Source: Microbulbifer flavimaris
GTDB lineage: Bacteria > Pseudomonadota > Gammaproteobacteria > Pseudomonadales > Cellvibrionaceae
Length of the DNA stretch: 64,000 nucleotides
NCBI RefSeq assembly: GCF_001641755.2
Contig: NZ_LRFG02000005.1
Coordinates: forward strand, 186,001-250,000
Reading direction: 5' to 3'
Each line of letters begins with the position of its first letter. Positions within the stretch are counted from its first letter, which is position 1. A model generated the notes under the pieces. That model did no database searches, had not been told where the DNA came from, and saw only the letters and a program-made list of their open reading frames with translations. A program made the translations under genes and the position numbers. Of the stretch, positions 42,152 to 50,176 are shown piece by piece.

Positions 42152-43660
42152 ATGACCACTATCCGTCAGGATGATCTGATCGACAGCGTTGCCGACGCGC
42201 TGCAATTCATTTCCTACTACCACCCGCAGGACTTCATTCAGGCCCTCAACCAGGCTTATGAGAAGGAGGCCAACCCGGCGGCCAAGGACGCCATGGCCCA
42301 GATCCTGATCAACTCCCGCATGTGCGCCCAGGGCCACCGCCCTATCTGCCAGGACACGGGCATCGTGACGGTGAAGTTGAAAGTGGGTATGAACGTGCAG
42401 TGGGACGCGGACAATAGCGTGACCGACATGGTCAACGAGGGTGTGCGCCGCGCCTACAACAACCCGGACAACGTGCTGCGGGCCTCGATCCTCGAGGACC
42501 CGGATGGTGCCCGCAAGAACACGGGCGACAACACTCCGGCAGTGATTCACTACGAGATCGTGCCCGGCGACACCGTGGAGGTCTACGTGGCGGCCAAGGG
42601 TGGCGGCAGTGAGGCGAAGAGCAAGTTCGCCATGCTGAACCCGTCCGACTCCGTGGTGGACTGGGTGCTCAAGATGGTGCCGCAGATGGGTGCCGGCTGG
42701 TGCCCGCCGGGCATGCTCGGTATCGGTGTCGGCGGCACTGCCGAGAAGGCGATGCTGCTGGCCAAGGAGTCCCTGCTGGACCCCATCGATATCCAGGAGC
42801 TGCAGGAGCGTGGGGCGTCCAACCGTGCCGAGGAGCTGCGTCTGGAACTGTACGACAAGGTCAACAAGCTGGGCATCGGCGCCCAGGGACTGGGTGGCCT
42901 GACCACAGTACTGGATGTGAAGGTCAAGGATTACCCGACCCACGCCGCCAACAAGGCGGTGGCGATCATCCCGAACTGCGCCGCTACCCGCCACACGCAC
43001 TTCACTCTGGATGGCAGTGGTGCGGCACGTCAGACCCCGCCGAAGCTGGAAGACTGGCCGGAGATCACCCGTGAGGCCGGCGCCAACACCCGCCGCGTCA
43101 ACCTGGACGAGGTGACCCGGGAGGACGTGCTCAGCTGGCAGCCGGGCGAGACGCTGCTGCTGAACGGCAAGATGCTGACCGGCCGCGATGCGGCCCACAA
43201 GAAGATGGTCGACATCCTCGCCAAGGGCGAAAAGCTGCCGGTGGACCTGCAGGGCCGCTTCATTTACTACGTGGGCCCGGTGGATCCGGTGCGCGAAGAG
43301 GTGGTTGGCCCCGCTGGCCCCACCACTGCCACCCGTATGGACAAGTTCACCCGCACCATGCTGGAAGAGACCGGCCTGCTGGGCATGATCGGCAAGGCCG
43401 AGCGCGGTCCGACGGCGATTGAGGCGATCCGTGACAACCAGGCGGTTTACCTGATGGCTGTGGGCGGCGCCGCCTACCTGGTAGCCCAGGCAATCAAGGA
43501 TGCCAAAGTGGTTGCCTTCCCAGAGCTCGGAATGGAAGCCATCTACGAGTTCGAGGTTGAGGACATGCCGGTCACCGTCGCTGTCGACAGTAAAGGCGAG
43601 TCGGTGCACAACACAGGACCGCTGATCTGGAAAGAAAAGATCGAGGAGGGCGCGGTTTAA
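42152..43660 (+). CDS. class I (iron-sulfur) fumarate hydratase
   Basis: A 502-residue fumarase of the FumA/FumB type, converting fumarate and malate in the TCA cycle with a [4Fe-4S] cluster. The N-terminal part has ICQDTG and a Cys nearby, and KGGGSEAKSKFAML and GAGWCPPGMLGIGVGG are conserved substrate/cluster blocks. GKMLTGRDAAHKKM and VGPAGPTTATRMDKFT belong to the C-terminal half. Length is typical for the single-chain form. AACCGGAG lies upstream. Oxygen-sensitive clusters are often partnered with protective enzymes; sodB lies close on the other strand. Confidence 0.95.
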   Translation: MTTIRQDDLIDSVADALQFISYYHPQDFIQALNQAYEKEANPAAKDAMAQILINSRMCAQGHRPICQDTGIVTVKLKVGMNVQWDADNSVTDMVNEGVRRAYNNPDNVLRASILEDPDGARKNTGDNTPAVIHYEIVPGDTVEVYVAAKGGGSEAKSKFAMLNPSDSVVDWVLKMVPQMGAGWCPPGMLGIGVGGTAEKAMLLAKESLLDPIDIQELQERGASNRAEELRLELYDKVNKLGIGAQGLGGLTTVLDVKVKDYPTHAANKAVAIIPNCAATRHTHFTLDGSGAARQTPPKLEDWPEITREAGANTRRVNLDEVTREDVLSWQPGETLLLNGKMLTGRDAAHKKMVDILAKGEKLPVDLQGRFIYYVGPVDPVREEVVGPAGPTTATRMDKFTRTMLEETGLLGMIGKAERGPTAIEAIRDNQAVYLMAVGGAAYLVAQAIKDAKVVAFPELGMEAIYEFEVEDMPVTVAVDSKGESVHNTGPLIWKEKIEEGAV

Positions 43661-43676
43661 TCTCCGCCTGATTCGA

Positions 43677-43712
43677 AAAGGCCGGGTTCCGCGAGGGACC
43701 CGGCCTTTTTTG
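43677..43712 (+). terminator. rho-independent terminator after fumarase
   Basis: AAAAGGCCGGGT and ACCCGGCCTTTTTT pair around TCCGCGAGGG. A strong stem and T-run 16 bases after the fumarase stop. Confidence 0.92.
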
Positions 43713-43737
43713 TGCCTCGTCGAAACTTACGGAGCGC

Positions 43738-43846
43738 TCCTGCTGCTGGTGGCTGTTCGCCAGACACGCCGTGAATACATCCCTGTAGGCTCTACACGGC
43801 CATCCATGGCCGCGTAAGGTCTGGCGAACAGCCACCAGCAGCAGGA
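43738..43846 (+). repeat. structured hairpin element, copy 2
   Basis: A perfect 28-base inverted repeat (43738-43765 and 43819-43846; left arm ends TTCGCCAGAC) encloses 53 bases. The first part, starting ACGCCGTGAATACATCC, is shared with copies 1 and 3. The second part is an inner hairpin TACACGGCC-ATCCAT-GGCCGCGTA (43793-43816). It lies directly behind the fumarase terminator in a 417-base gap without a gene. Confidence 0.85.
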
Positions 43847-43930
43847 CCTTAACTTCACCGATTGAGCACTGTTCTTTTCGAGAAGGGGGGTATTTTAAAG
43901 AATATAGTAAGTATGTTCGTTGATGCTAAG

Positions 43931-44043
43931 GCGCTGTCGTCGGGGGAGCTTTGCGGGACTGTCTGCGAGAGGGACCTCGCAGACAAGCCTACAGGGATGT
44001 ATACACGGCGTGTCCCGCAAAGCTCCCGCGGCGTCAGCGGCGC
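43931..44043 (-). repeat. structured hairpin element, copy 3 (inverted)
   Basis: Arms at about 43931-43959 and 44012-44043 pair perfectly over GGGAGCTTTGCGGGAC and imperfectly outside. Read on the minus strand, the 52 enclosed bases begin with ACGCCGTGTATACATCC, as in copy 2, and then form an inner hairpin TGTCTGCGAG-GTCCCT-CTCGCAGACA (43960-43985). This stem is completely different from copies 1 and 2 but is perfectly paired. It lies 34 bases beyond the stop of the DUF885 gene. Confidence 0.8.
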
Positions 44044-44077
44044 CCGGAGCCAAACGGAAGACCCGGGCCTATAGCGG

Positions 44078-45922
44078 CTACTGCAATTCGGCCAGCATCA
44101 ATTCCCGAATCACCGGTACCGGCGCATTGCCGTAACTGAGGAATTTCTCGTGGAAGGCCTTAAGGTCGAAATCGTCCCCGAGTTTTTCCTTCATTTCTTT
44201 ACGCAGCGCGAGAATGTCCGCGTAACCGGCATAGTAGCTGGTGAGCTGGACCTGACTCAGGGTGGCGCGGCGCCATTTGCCCATAGCCTCGGCTTTCTGC
44301 TGGAAGCCCTGGCGTACCATCAGATCCATCGCCCTCTCTTCATCGATACCTTTTACCTGTATCTCGTAATCGAGGATTGTGTTGATCACAACGCGCAGCC
44401 GCCACTTGTAATACATCAGCCACAACTCGGGGGAGAAGTCACCGTAGCCCGCTTCCAGCATCATCTGTTCGGTATAAACCGCCCAACCCTCGACCATGGC
44501 GCCATTGCCCAGAATGCTCTTGATCAGGCTCGGTGACTTGTTGGCATACACCAGCTGGGTGTAATGACCGGGAATGGCCTCGTGGATATTGAGGATCTGC
44601 ATCAGGTACTTGTTGTATTCCTTGAGCAGGCTATCGGCACGATCGTCACTGAATTCCTCGATCGGCATGACGTTGTAGTAAGTGTTGGCGCCCTTGTCGT
44701 AGGGGCCGGGTGCATTGATGGATGCCACGGAGAAGCCACGCATGTAGGGCGGGGTAGTGCGGACGACAAGCGGCTTGTCCTCATCCAGGGTCAGCAGATC
44801 TTTTTCCTTTACGAACGCGACCAGCTCTGGAATCTGCTTTTCCACTTCTGCCTTGAAGGTTTCTTTGGTGGCGTGGTGCTCGGATAGTTTTTCAAGCACC
44901 ATGCCGATCTTTTCCAGACGGTCCTCGGGGGGTTGCTGGTCCGGGTAGTATTTGGGCCAGAGTTCACCGGCCAGCTCCTCCATCTTGTCGTGAAGTTTTT
45001 CCTTGTCTGCGAGAGCCCTCTCGTACAATTCCTTGCCGGTCATGCCGATCTGTATTTCGTACTTGAACTTCTGTTCGTAGAGCTCCTCTCCGATGCGGAA
45101 GTCCTTGTAGTCCTGGCTATCCTCCAGTTTCGCGTGGCGCGTCTGCAAATAGGTGATGTACTCCTGGATAGCCTTTCGAGCGGCCTCCAGCCTCTCCTGG
45201 AAGAGTTTCTTTTCTTCGTCGGTGAGACCACTCTGCCCCAGCTTCTTTTCCACTTCCTCGCCGAAAACACTCATCGCACCCTCGTTTTGCTGGATGGCAA
45301 GGACCAGCTGGGGCGAAGCGGGTTTCTCCAGGGTATTCTCAGCCGCGTCGTAGTAGGCGGGCACTTTCTGCAGCCGTTCACTGAAGGTACGCAGGCGCTC
45401 ATCGAGAGGGGCGTAGTCGGTATTGAGAATCAGGGCAAAGGGGTGGGAGACATTGTATTCAGCAGGATTCCAGAGGTGCGATTGGAATTCGGTGATTTCC
45501 CACTCCAGGCGGTTGAGGAAGTTCTGGATGAGTACCAGATCACTCCTGTCATTGGGGTCCAGGGCCTCGGCATCGAGGGCTGAGAACTGCTCGCGGTAGC
45601 TGCGGGCGAACTCAAGTACCTGTTCCCGGTAATTGTCATCAGGGATCTGCAGTTGATCAGCGACCGCATAATAGCCTTCACTCACTGCCCAGGAAGGAAA
45701 TAGCTGCCAGAGCTCTTTCACCATCCGTGCCGACAGTGCATCGAAACCCATCTCCGAACTCTCTGCTCTGGTGTCGGCTTCAGTGGCGGCAGGTGCTTCC
45801 GCGTTATTCGTGGCGGTGGAAGCATCACTTTTTGCACCGTCACTTTCCTGCCGGTCACAGCCAGCCAGAGTAAGGCTCACGGCCAGGGCGGAAACGGCCA
45901 TTGCGGGAAGTGTGATTTTCAT
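44078..45922 (-). CDS. DUF885-family metallopeptidase-like lipoprotein 2
   Basis: A 614-residue lipoprotein, leader MKITLPAMAVSALAVSLTLAGC with acylated Cys at 22. ATG 45922 has GAGGA upstream; the frame continues 36 codons further without conserved content. The DUF885 core IHEAIPGHYTQLVYANKS replaces the second His of the usual PGHH by Tyr, and VEGWAVYTEQMMLEAGYGD provides the downstream Glu. TTPPYMRGFSVASINAPGPYD is another conserved block. The Tyr change does not remove the HE and GH residues, so zinc binding is still plausible. Probably hydrolyses peptides at the outer surface of the inner membrane or in the periplasm. Confidence 0.9.
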   Translation of the reverse strand: MKITLPAMAVSALAVSLTLAGCDRQESDGAKSDASTATNNAEAPAATEADTRAESSEMGFDALSARMVKELWQLFPSWAVSEGYYAVADQLQIPDDNYREQVLEFARSYREQFSALDAEALDPNDRSDLVLIQNFLNRLEWEITEFQSHLWNPAEYNVSHPFALILNTDYAPLDERLRTFSERLQKVPAYYDAAENTLEKPASPQLVLAIQQNEGAMSVFGEEVEKKLGQSGLTDEEKKLFQERLEAARKAIQEYITYLQTRHAKLEDSQDYKDFRIGEELYEQKFKYEIQIGMTGKELYERALADKEKLHDKMEELAGELWPKYYPDQQPPEDRLEKIGMVLEKLSEHHATKETFKAEVEKQIPELVAFVKEKDLLTLDEDKPLVVRTTPPYMRGFSVASINAPGPYDKGANTYYNVMPIEEFSDDRADSLLKEYNKYLMQILNIHEAIPGHYTQLVYANKSPSLIKSILGNGAMVEGWAVYTEQMMLEAGYGDFSPELWLMYYKWRLRVVINTILDYEIQVKGIDEERAMDLMVRQGFQQKAEAMGKWRRATLSQVQLTSYYAGYADILALRKEMKEKLGDDFDLKAFHEKFLSYGNAPVPVIRELMLAELQ

Positions 45923-46157
45923 TGCAGTCCTCGGTTTGTGGCACTTTCGTTTGCTGCTTGAGCTTTTTAGTCTGCCGGCGGATCTGGATTGTCGGCAAGG
46001 CCATTGGCGTTTTTTAGCACTCTGTCCCATTAAACCTTAGCCCGGCCGCATAAAATAGCCTTTTGCGTGGTGCGCTTGTCTCGGTCCTGGGGCGGGGTTA
46101 GAGTGATGCGCTGCTCACTCGAGTCCATAATAATTGAAACACTTCGAGGACTGATTC

Positions 46158-46502
46158 ATGACCGAACTCGCCGAACAAAAATGTGAAGCCTGTCGCGCCG
46201 ATGCGCCGCTGGTCTCCGATGAAGAACTGGCCGAACTGCTGCGGGAAATCCCCGACTGGACCCCGCTCGCCCGCGACGGTGTGATGCAGCTGGAGCGTGT
46301 CTTCAAGTTCCGCAACTTCAAGCAGGCACTGGCATTTACCAACCGCGTTGGCGCGATCGCCGAAGAAGTCGGCCATCATCCTGCTCTGCTGACGGAGTGG
46401 GGCAAGGTGACTGTGACCTGGTGGAGTCATGAGGCCGGTGGCCTGCACAAGAACGACTTCATCATGGCGGCGCGTACCGACAAGCAACTTGAGGCGGAAT
46501 AG
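46158..46502 (+). CDS. phhB: pterin-4a-carbinolamine dehydratase
   Basis: A 114-residue PCD/DCoH-like enzyme that dehydrates 4a-hydroxytetrahydropterin after phenylalanine hydroxylation. The signature [23 protein letters not shown] with the HHP pair and the following D (HKNDF) is intact. Normally paired with phenylalanine 4-hydroxylase (phhA), which is not adjacent here; orphan members also occur in genomes using pterins for molybdenum or tyrosine metabolism. An N-terminal CEACRAD segment with two Cys is a common feature of proteobacterial members. Confidence 0.93.
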   Translation: MTELAEQKCEACRADAPLVSDEELAELLREIPDWTPLARDGVMQLERVFKFRNFKQALAFTNRVGAIAEEVGHHPALLTEWGKVTVTWWSHEAGGLHKNDFIMAARTDKQLEAE

Positions 46503-46587
46503 TCGACTGTAATGGCGGCCGCCTCGCTGCTAGCGCTCCCGGCTTCAACCAGCCGGGTGCGCTCTGATGGAGGATTTTAGAGCTGTC

Positions 46588-46824
46588 ATGCTGAAGATGA
46601 AGCCAACCTGCGAGCGCTGCAGTGCAGCGCTCGGCCTGGGAGACCAGGCGTACATCTGTTCTTTCGAGTGTACCTTCTGCCCTAAATGTTCAGAGGCGCT
46701 CTCCCTCAGCTGCCCCAACTGCCAGGGTCGGCTGGTGCTGCGCCCACCGCGCACACGCTCCCCGACTGAAGTGCCAACCCAGGGCTTTAAAGCCAAGCTG
46801 GAAGATATTCTTAACCGTTCCTGA
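46588..46824 (+). CDS. small zinc-ribbon-like DUF1272 protein
   Basis: A 78-residue protein starting at ATG 46588 (MLKMKPTCERC). The Cys pattern is CERC, then ICSFECTFCPKCSEA, then CPNC: four pairs able to bind zinc, as in the DUF1272/COG3813 family. Function is unknown. An ATG 21 bases upstream is in frame but lies before the GGAGG candidate. It ends ten bases from the convergent tlyA stop. Confidence 0.8.
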   Translation: MLKMKPTCERCSAALGLGDQAYICSFECTFCPKCSEALSLSCPNCQGRLVLRPPRTRSPTEVPTQGFKAKLEDILNRS

Positions 46825-46833
46825 GGGTGCTGT

Positions 46834-47586
46834 TCAGGGCTTCTGGGCCCAGAGCAGGAATTCCCGGTTGCCATCCCCACCGAGAATAGGGCTGTCGATA
46901 TAGGCCTTTACGGATAGCCCGAACTCCTCGCACTGGGCGACGATCTTTTCCCGGACCTGCCGATAGAGTTTCTGGTCGCGCACCAGCCCGCCCTTACCGA
47001 TGTTCTCCGGGCCGACCTCAAACTGGGGTTTGACCAGGCTGAGTAACTGCGCCCCCGGGCGCATCAGCGCTGGCAGGCGCGGGAGGATCAGGGTCTGGGA
47101 GATAAACGACACATCCATCACCACCGCATCAAATCCCCCCTCTCCGTAAGGGCTTAGCTGCGCAGGCTCCAGGTAGCGGGCGTTCAAGCCCTCAAACAAT
47201 CGCATGCGGGGGTGTTCGCGGAGTATCCGGGCCAGCTGGTCGTGCCCCACATCGATACCGACTACCAGTTCGGCGCCCCGCTGCAGCAGGCAGTCGCTGA
47301 AACCGCCGGTGGAGCAACCCACGTCCAGTGCCTTCCAGCCCTCAGGATTGAGGCCGGTGTGATCGAGGATTGCCGCCAGTTTGAGGCCCGCCCTGGAGAC
47401 GTAGCGATCCTCCGGCAGGGGCTCAACGCGGATGGCCTGGTCCGCCGTAACCGCCTGACCCGCCTTGAGCGCGGCCTGCCAGCCTGCACCGGTATCCAGC
47501 ATAACCCGGCCGCCTTCAATCAGTTTCTTGGCGTGTGTACGGGAATTCGCCAGCTGGCGTTCAACGAGCAGGACATCCAGGCGCAT
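46834..47586 (-). CDS. tlyA: TlyA-family rRNA 2'-O-methyltransferase
   Basis: A 250-residue protein. An N-terminal S4 RNA-binding domain (MRLDVLLVERQLANSRTHAKKLIEGGRVML) is followed by an RrmJ-like methyltransferase with SAM motif ALDVGCSTGGFSDCLLQRGA. The catalytic Lys-Asp-Lys-Glu set is suggested by SRAGLKL, VVMDVSFIS, LVKPQFE and the final part. In mycobacteria TlyA methylates both subunit rRNAs at cytidines; targets here are inferred. Divergent from nhaA. Confidence 0.93.
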   Translation of the reverse strand: MRLDVLLVERQLANSRTHAKKLIEGGRVMLDTGAGWQAALKAGQAVTADQAIRVEPLPEDRYVSRAGLKLAAILDHTGLNPEGWKALDVGCSTGGFSDCLLQRGAELVVGIDVGHDQLARILREHPRMRLFEGLNARYLEPAQLSPYGEGGFDAVVMDVSFISQTLILPRLPALMRPGAQLLSLVKPQFEVGPENIGKGGLVRDQKLYRQVREKIVAQCEEFGLSVKAYIDSPILGGDGNREFLLWAQKP

Positions 47587-47689
47587 TGGAGGAGCGTGAT
47601 CCTAAAAATATGGTGGAATTCAATGCTGACATGCTAACCTCTGGACCCACTTGTTAGAAGCAGTGAGCTGGATAGGAGGTTGGCAGCGG

Positions 47690-49183
47690 ATGGCGAAAAG
47701 CGTTCTGGGCAAGTTCAGGATTCGCAAGGGCAAGGTGTTTGAGGCGCCCCTGGAGAGCGCTTTCGGGCGACTAGTCACGCCTTTTGAAGAATTTATTCAC
47801 CGGCAGAGCAGCAGTGGCATTCTGCTCATGATTTCGGCAATTGCTGCCCTGGTCATTGCCAATTCACCCATGCAGGAGGCCTACAAGCACCTGCTGCATA
47901 TGCCCATCAGCCTCGGAGCAGGGGACTGGGAGCTTTCCCTCACAGTGCATCACTGGATCAATGATGCGCTGATGGCGGTCTTCTTCTTCCTGGTCGGCCT
48001 GGAACTCAAGCGTGAGTTTCTCGTCGGTGAGTTGTCGGAGCTGAAGCAGGCGGTACTGCCCATCATGGCGGCTATCGGGGGTATGGTGATACCTGCCCTG
48101 ATTTATGCCGGGCTGAATCCCGACGGCGACGCAGCACGGGGCTGGGGGATTCCCATGGCCACCGATATCGCCTTTGCGGTTGGCTGTATTGCCTTGCTGG
48201 GCAACCGTGTGCCACGGGCGGTGGTAATGTTCCTCGTCGCCCTGGCGATTGTCGACGACCTGGGCGCGATCCTGGTGATTGCTATCTGGTACACCGAAAG
48301 CGTCAATATGGCTGCCCTGGCGGCTGCCGGCGTGCTGGTGGTGATCCTGTGGCTGCTGAAGGCGGCCGGTGTGCGCAGCTCCCCGGCCTATATCTTTGTC
48401 GGCCTGCTGCTCTGGTATGAATTCTACCTCAGTGGTATTCACGCCACCCTGGCGGGCGTGGTTACCGCCATGGCCATGCCCGCGCGGCCGAAATACGATC
48501 CGGTGGCCTTCAGTACCTTCGTCAAGGACATCATCCGGAGTTTCGATCGCAGCTTCCGTCCCGGGGACAAGATCATTGCCAACGACGCGTTGCGCGCGCG
48601 GGTGATGGCGCTCGGCAACGGCGTGAAGCTGGCACAATCACCCCTGCAGCGGATGGAAACCCGCCTGCACACGCCGGTGGCCTTCCTGATTATTCCGATC
48701 TTCGCGCTGGCCAACGCGGGCATTCCGATTGACAGCTTCACCACCGGATCGGCGGTCCTGAACCCGGTGACCCTGGGTGTGATCCTGGGGCTGGTGTTCG
48801 GCAAGCTGATCGGTATTGTCGGGGCGACCTGGATCGGCTGGCGTCTGGGTCTGGGCAGCCTGCCCAAAGGGGCCACCTTCCACCATATTGTCGGCGTGGC
48901 GCTGTTGGGGGGTATCGGCTTTACCATGTCGATCTTTATTTCTGAGCTGGCCTTCTATGGCAAAGAGGAATTGCTGATCCAGGCCAAGGCTGGTGTGCTG
49001 CTTGCGTCCCTCATCGCCGGGATCAGCGGCTTTATGATCCTGCGCAAGGCGCCCATCTCCGATGAATACGCGCTCGACGAATCGGATGAAGAGCGGGATG
49101 AGGACGCCGAGTCTGAACGTGAAGAAGAGGGGCATGGCGACGCAGCGACTGCTTCTGCAAGTGGCGGCAACCGCCACGATTGA
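47690..49183 (+). CDS. nhaA: Na+/H+ antiporter NhaA
   Basis: A 497-residue antiporter with about twelve membrane segments. The ion-binding motif ALAIVDDLGAILVIA carries the two adjacent Asp residues, and GIPMATDIAFAVGCIALLG is the TM4 unwound-helix signature. ATG 47690 has AGGAGG ten bases upstream; an in-frame ATG lies 13 codons earlier. The C-terminal tail of about 40 residues is very acidic (DESDEERDEDAESEREEEGHGD) and is not part of the transport core. Role: expelling Na+ for pH and salt balance, fitting a marine organism. Confidence 0.95.
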   Translation: MAKSVLGKFRIRKGKVFEAPLESAFGRLVTPFEEFIHRQSSSGILLMISAIAALVIANSPMQEAYKHLLHMPISLGAGDWELSLTVHHWINDALMAVFFFLVGLELKREFLVGELSELKQAVLPIMAAIGGMVIPALIYAGLNPDGDAARGWGIPMATDIAFAVGCIALLGNRVPRAVVMFLVALAIVDDLGAILVIAIWYTESVNMAALAAAGVLVVILWLLKAAGVRSSPAYIFVGLLLWYEFYLSGIHATLAGVVTAMAMPARPKYDPVAFSTFVKDIIRSFDRSFRPGDKIIANDALRARVMALGNGVKLAQSPLQRMETRLHTPVAFLIIPIFALANAGIPIDSFTTGSAVLNPVTLGVILGLVFGKLIGIVGATWIGWRLGLGSLPKGATFHHIVGVALLGGIGFTMSIFISELAFYGKEELLIQAKAGVLLASLIAGISGFMILRKAPISDEYALDESDEERDEDAESEREEEGHGDAATASASGGNRHD

Positions 49184-49220
49184 GGCACCGCTCAATCTGG
49201 CAGTCAGACACTAGCGCAAC

Positions 49221-49248
49221 AAAAGGCCGGGTTATCCCGGCCTTTTTT
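49221..49248. terminator. rho-independent terminator after nhaA
   Basis: AAAAGGCCGGG-TTAT-CCCGGCCTTTTTT. Works in both directions between convergent nhaA and the Mut7-C gene. Confidence 0.92.
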
Positions 49249-49270
49249 ATGCAAGCCTGAGTGCGGCGCT

Positions 49271-50044
49271 CTATTTCTCACCCGCTGGGGCAAGGACCAA
49301 TTTTCCGATCAGGGCGCTCATGCGGTCGTAATGGCTGCCTCTCCAGTAAACCTGCCCGCACTGTGCACATTGCCAGAAGTGATGAAAATGCTGGCGGGTG
49401 TTCTCCCGCAGCTGGTGAAGTACTTTCTCCTTGGGAACGGAGCGCAGAGTCCCGTTGCAGCGGGTGCAGCGGGAGAAAGGCCGCAGCGTATTCTGTAGCT
49501 GGAAACGCGCAGCGACTTCAGCCACCTGCAGGCGGGGATTGGTGGCCCGGACCCAGTAGCCCCGCTGCAGCGCCCGGCGCCGGAACAGGGCGCGATCCCG
49601 GCTCAAGAGGGTGCGTTGTTGCTCCACCGAAACACGCACCAGCGCGGCGTCGTCGGAGTCCTCCGGTAGCAGCGTATCGAAGCCCAGCAGGCGCAGGTAG
49701 CGGGCCAGTCGTCCCAGGTGGCAGTCCAGCACGAAGCGGGGGTTCCGCAATGGCTTGGGGCGCAGCCGGTTCAGTGGTGCAATGTCGAGGGATTCGAACA
49801 TCGGATAGACGCTGACACGATCTCCGTTATCGATCTGGTAATTGAAATCCACCGATTCCCCGTTTATGAGGATCAGGTCGATCTCTGTGTGCGGTACACC
49901 GAGGTTCTCGATCGCGTCCTTGATCGAGCCGGCGCAGGGGTAACGGCGCACCAGATCCCGCTGGCGTTGGTCCCGGGGCAGGAAGTCATTCAGCTCCCGG
50001 TAGAAGCGGAAGGTAACGGTGATGGTTGTGGCCTGGCCCGACAC
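49271..50044 (-). CDS. ubiquitin-like/Mut7-C fusion protein (putative PIN-like RNase)
   Basis: A 257-residue protein, GTG start with GGAGGAG upstream. Residues 1-90 resemble a ThiS/ubiquitin-like beta-grasp (TVTFRFYRELNDFLP ... INGESVDFNYQIDNGDRVSVYP). Residues about 100-250 form a Mut7-C domain: FVLDCHLGRLARYLRLLGFDT, LLSRDRALFRR and a C-terminal zinc ribbon with CTRCNGTL and CAQCGQVY. Mut7-C is a predicted nuclease domain related to the PIN fold. The fusion is known as an architecture but its function is not established. It is divergent from the membrane-anchored nitrilase. Confidence 0.88.
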   Translation of the reverse strand: MSGQATTITVTFRFYRELNDFLPRDQRQRDLVRRYPCAGSIKDAIENLGVPHTEIDLILINGESVDFNYQIDNGDRVSVYPMFESLDIAPLNRLRPKPLRNPRFVLDCHLGRLARYLRLLGFDTLLPEDSDDAALVRVSVEQQRTLLSRDRALFRRRALQRGYWVRATNPRLQVAEVAARFQLQNTLRPFSRCTRCNGTLRSVPKEKVLHQLRENTRQHFHHFWQCAQCGQVYWRGSHYDRMSALIGKLVLAPAGEK

Positions 50045-50176
50045 CTGCTGGCTCTCCTCCGCGCAGTCCGGTCATGGAACAGGCTGCGGCGTTGAACCGC
50101 CGCAGCCTTGCCATGGATAATAGTGGTCGAAGGAATAACGGCGGTACCAATAACGATAAAAGCGGCGTTACCAATA

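Noticed and set aside
43862..44074. Open frame of 70 codons
   Set aside because: It reads through structured element copy 3 and has no ribosome site or family resemblance; similar frames arise wherever the element occurs.
45923..46157. Possible small gene or operator in the gap before phhB
   Set aside because: No conserved frame, dyad or repeat stands out in these 235 bases.
47587..47689. Sodium- or lithium-sensing riboswitch before nhaA
   Set aside because: Some nhaA genes have such leaders, but I could not match a conserved fold in these 103 bases.
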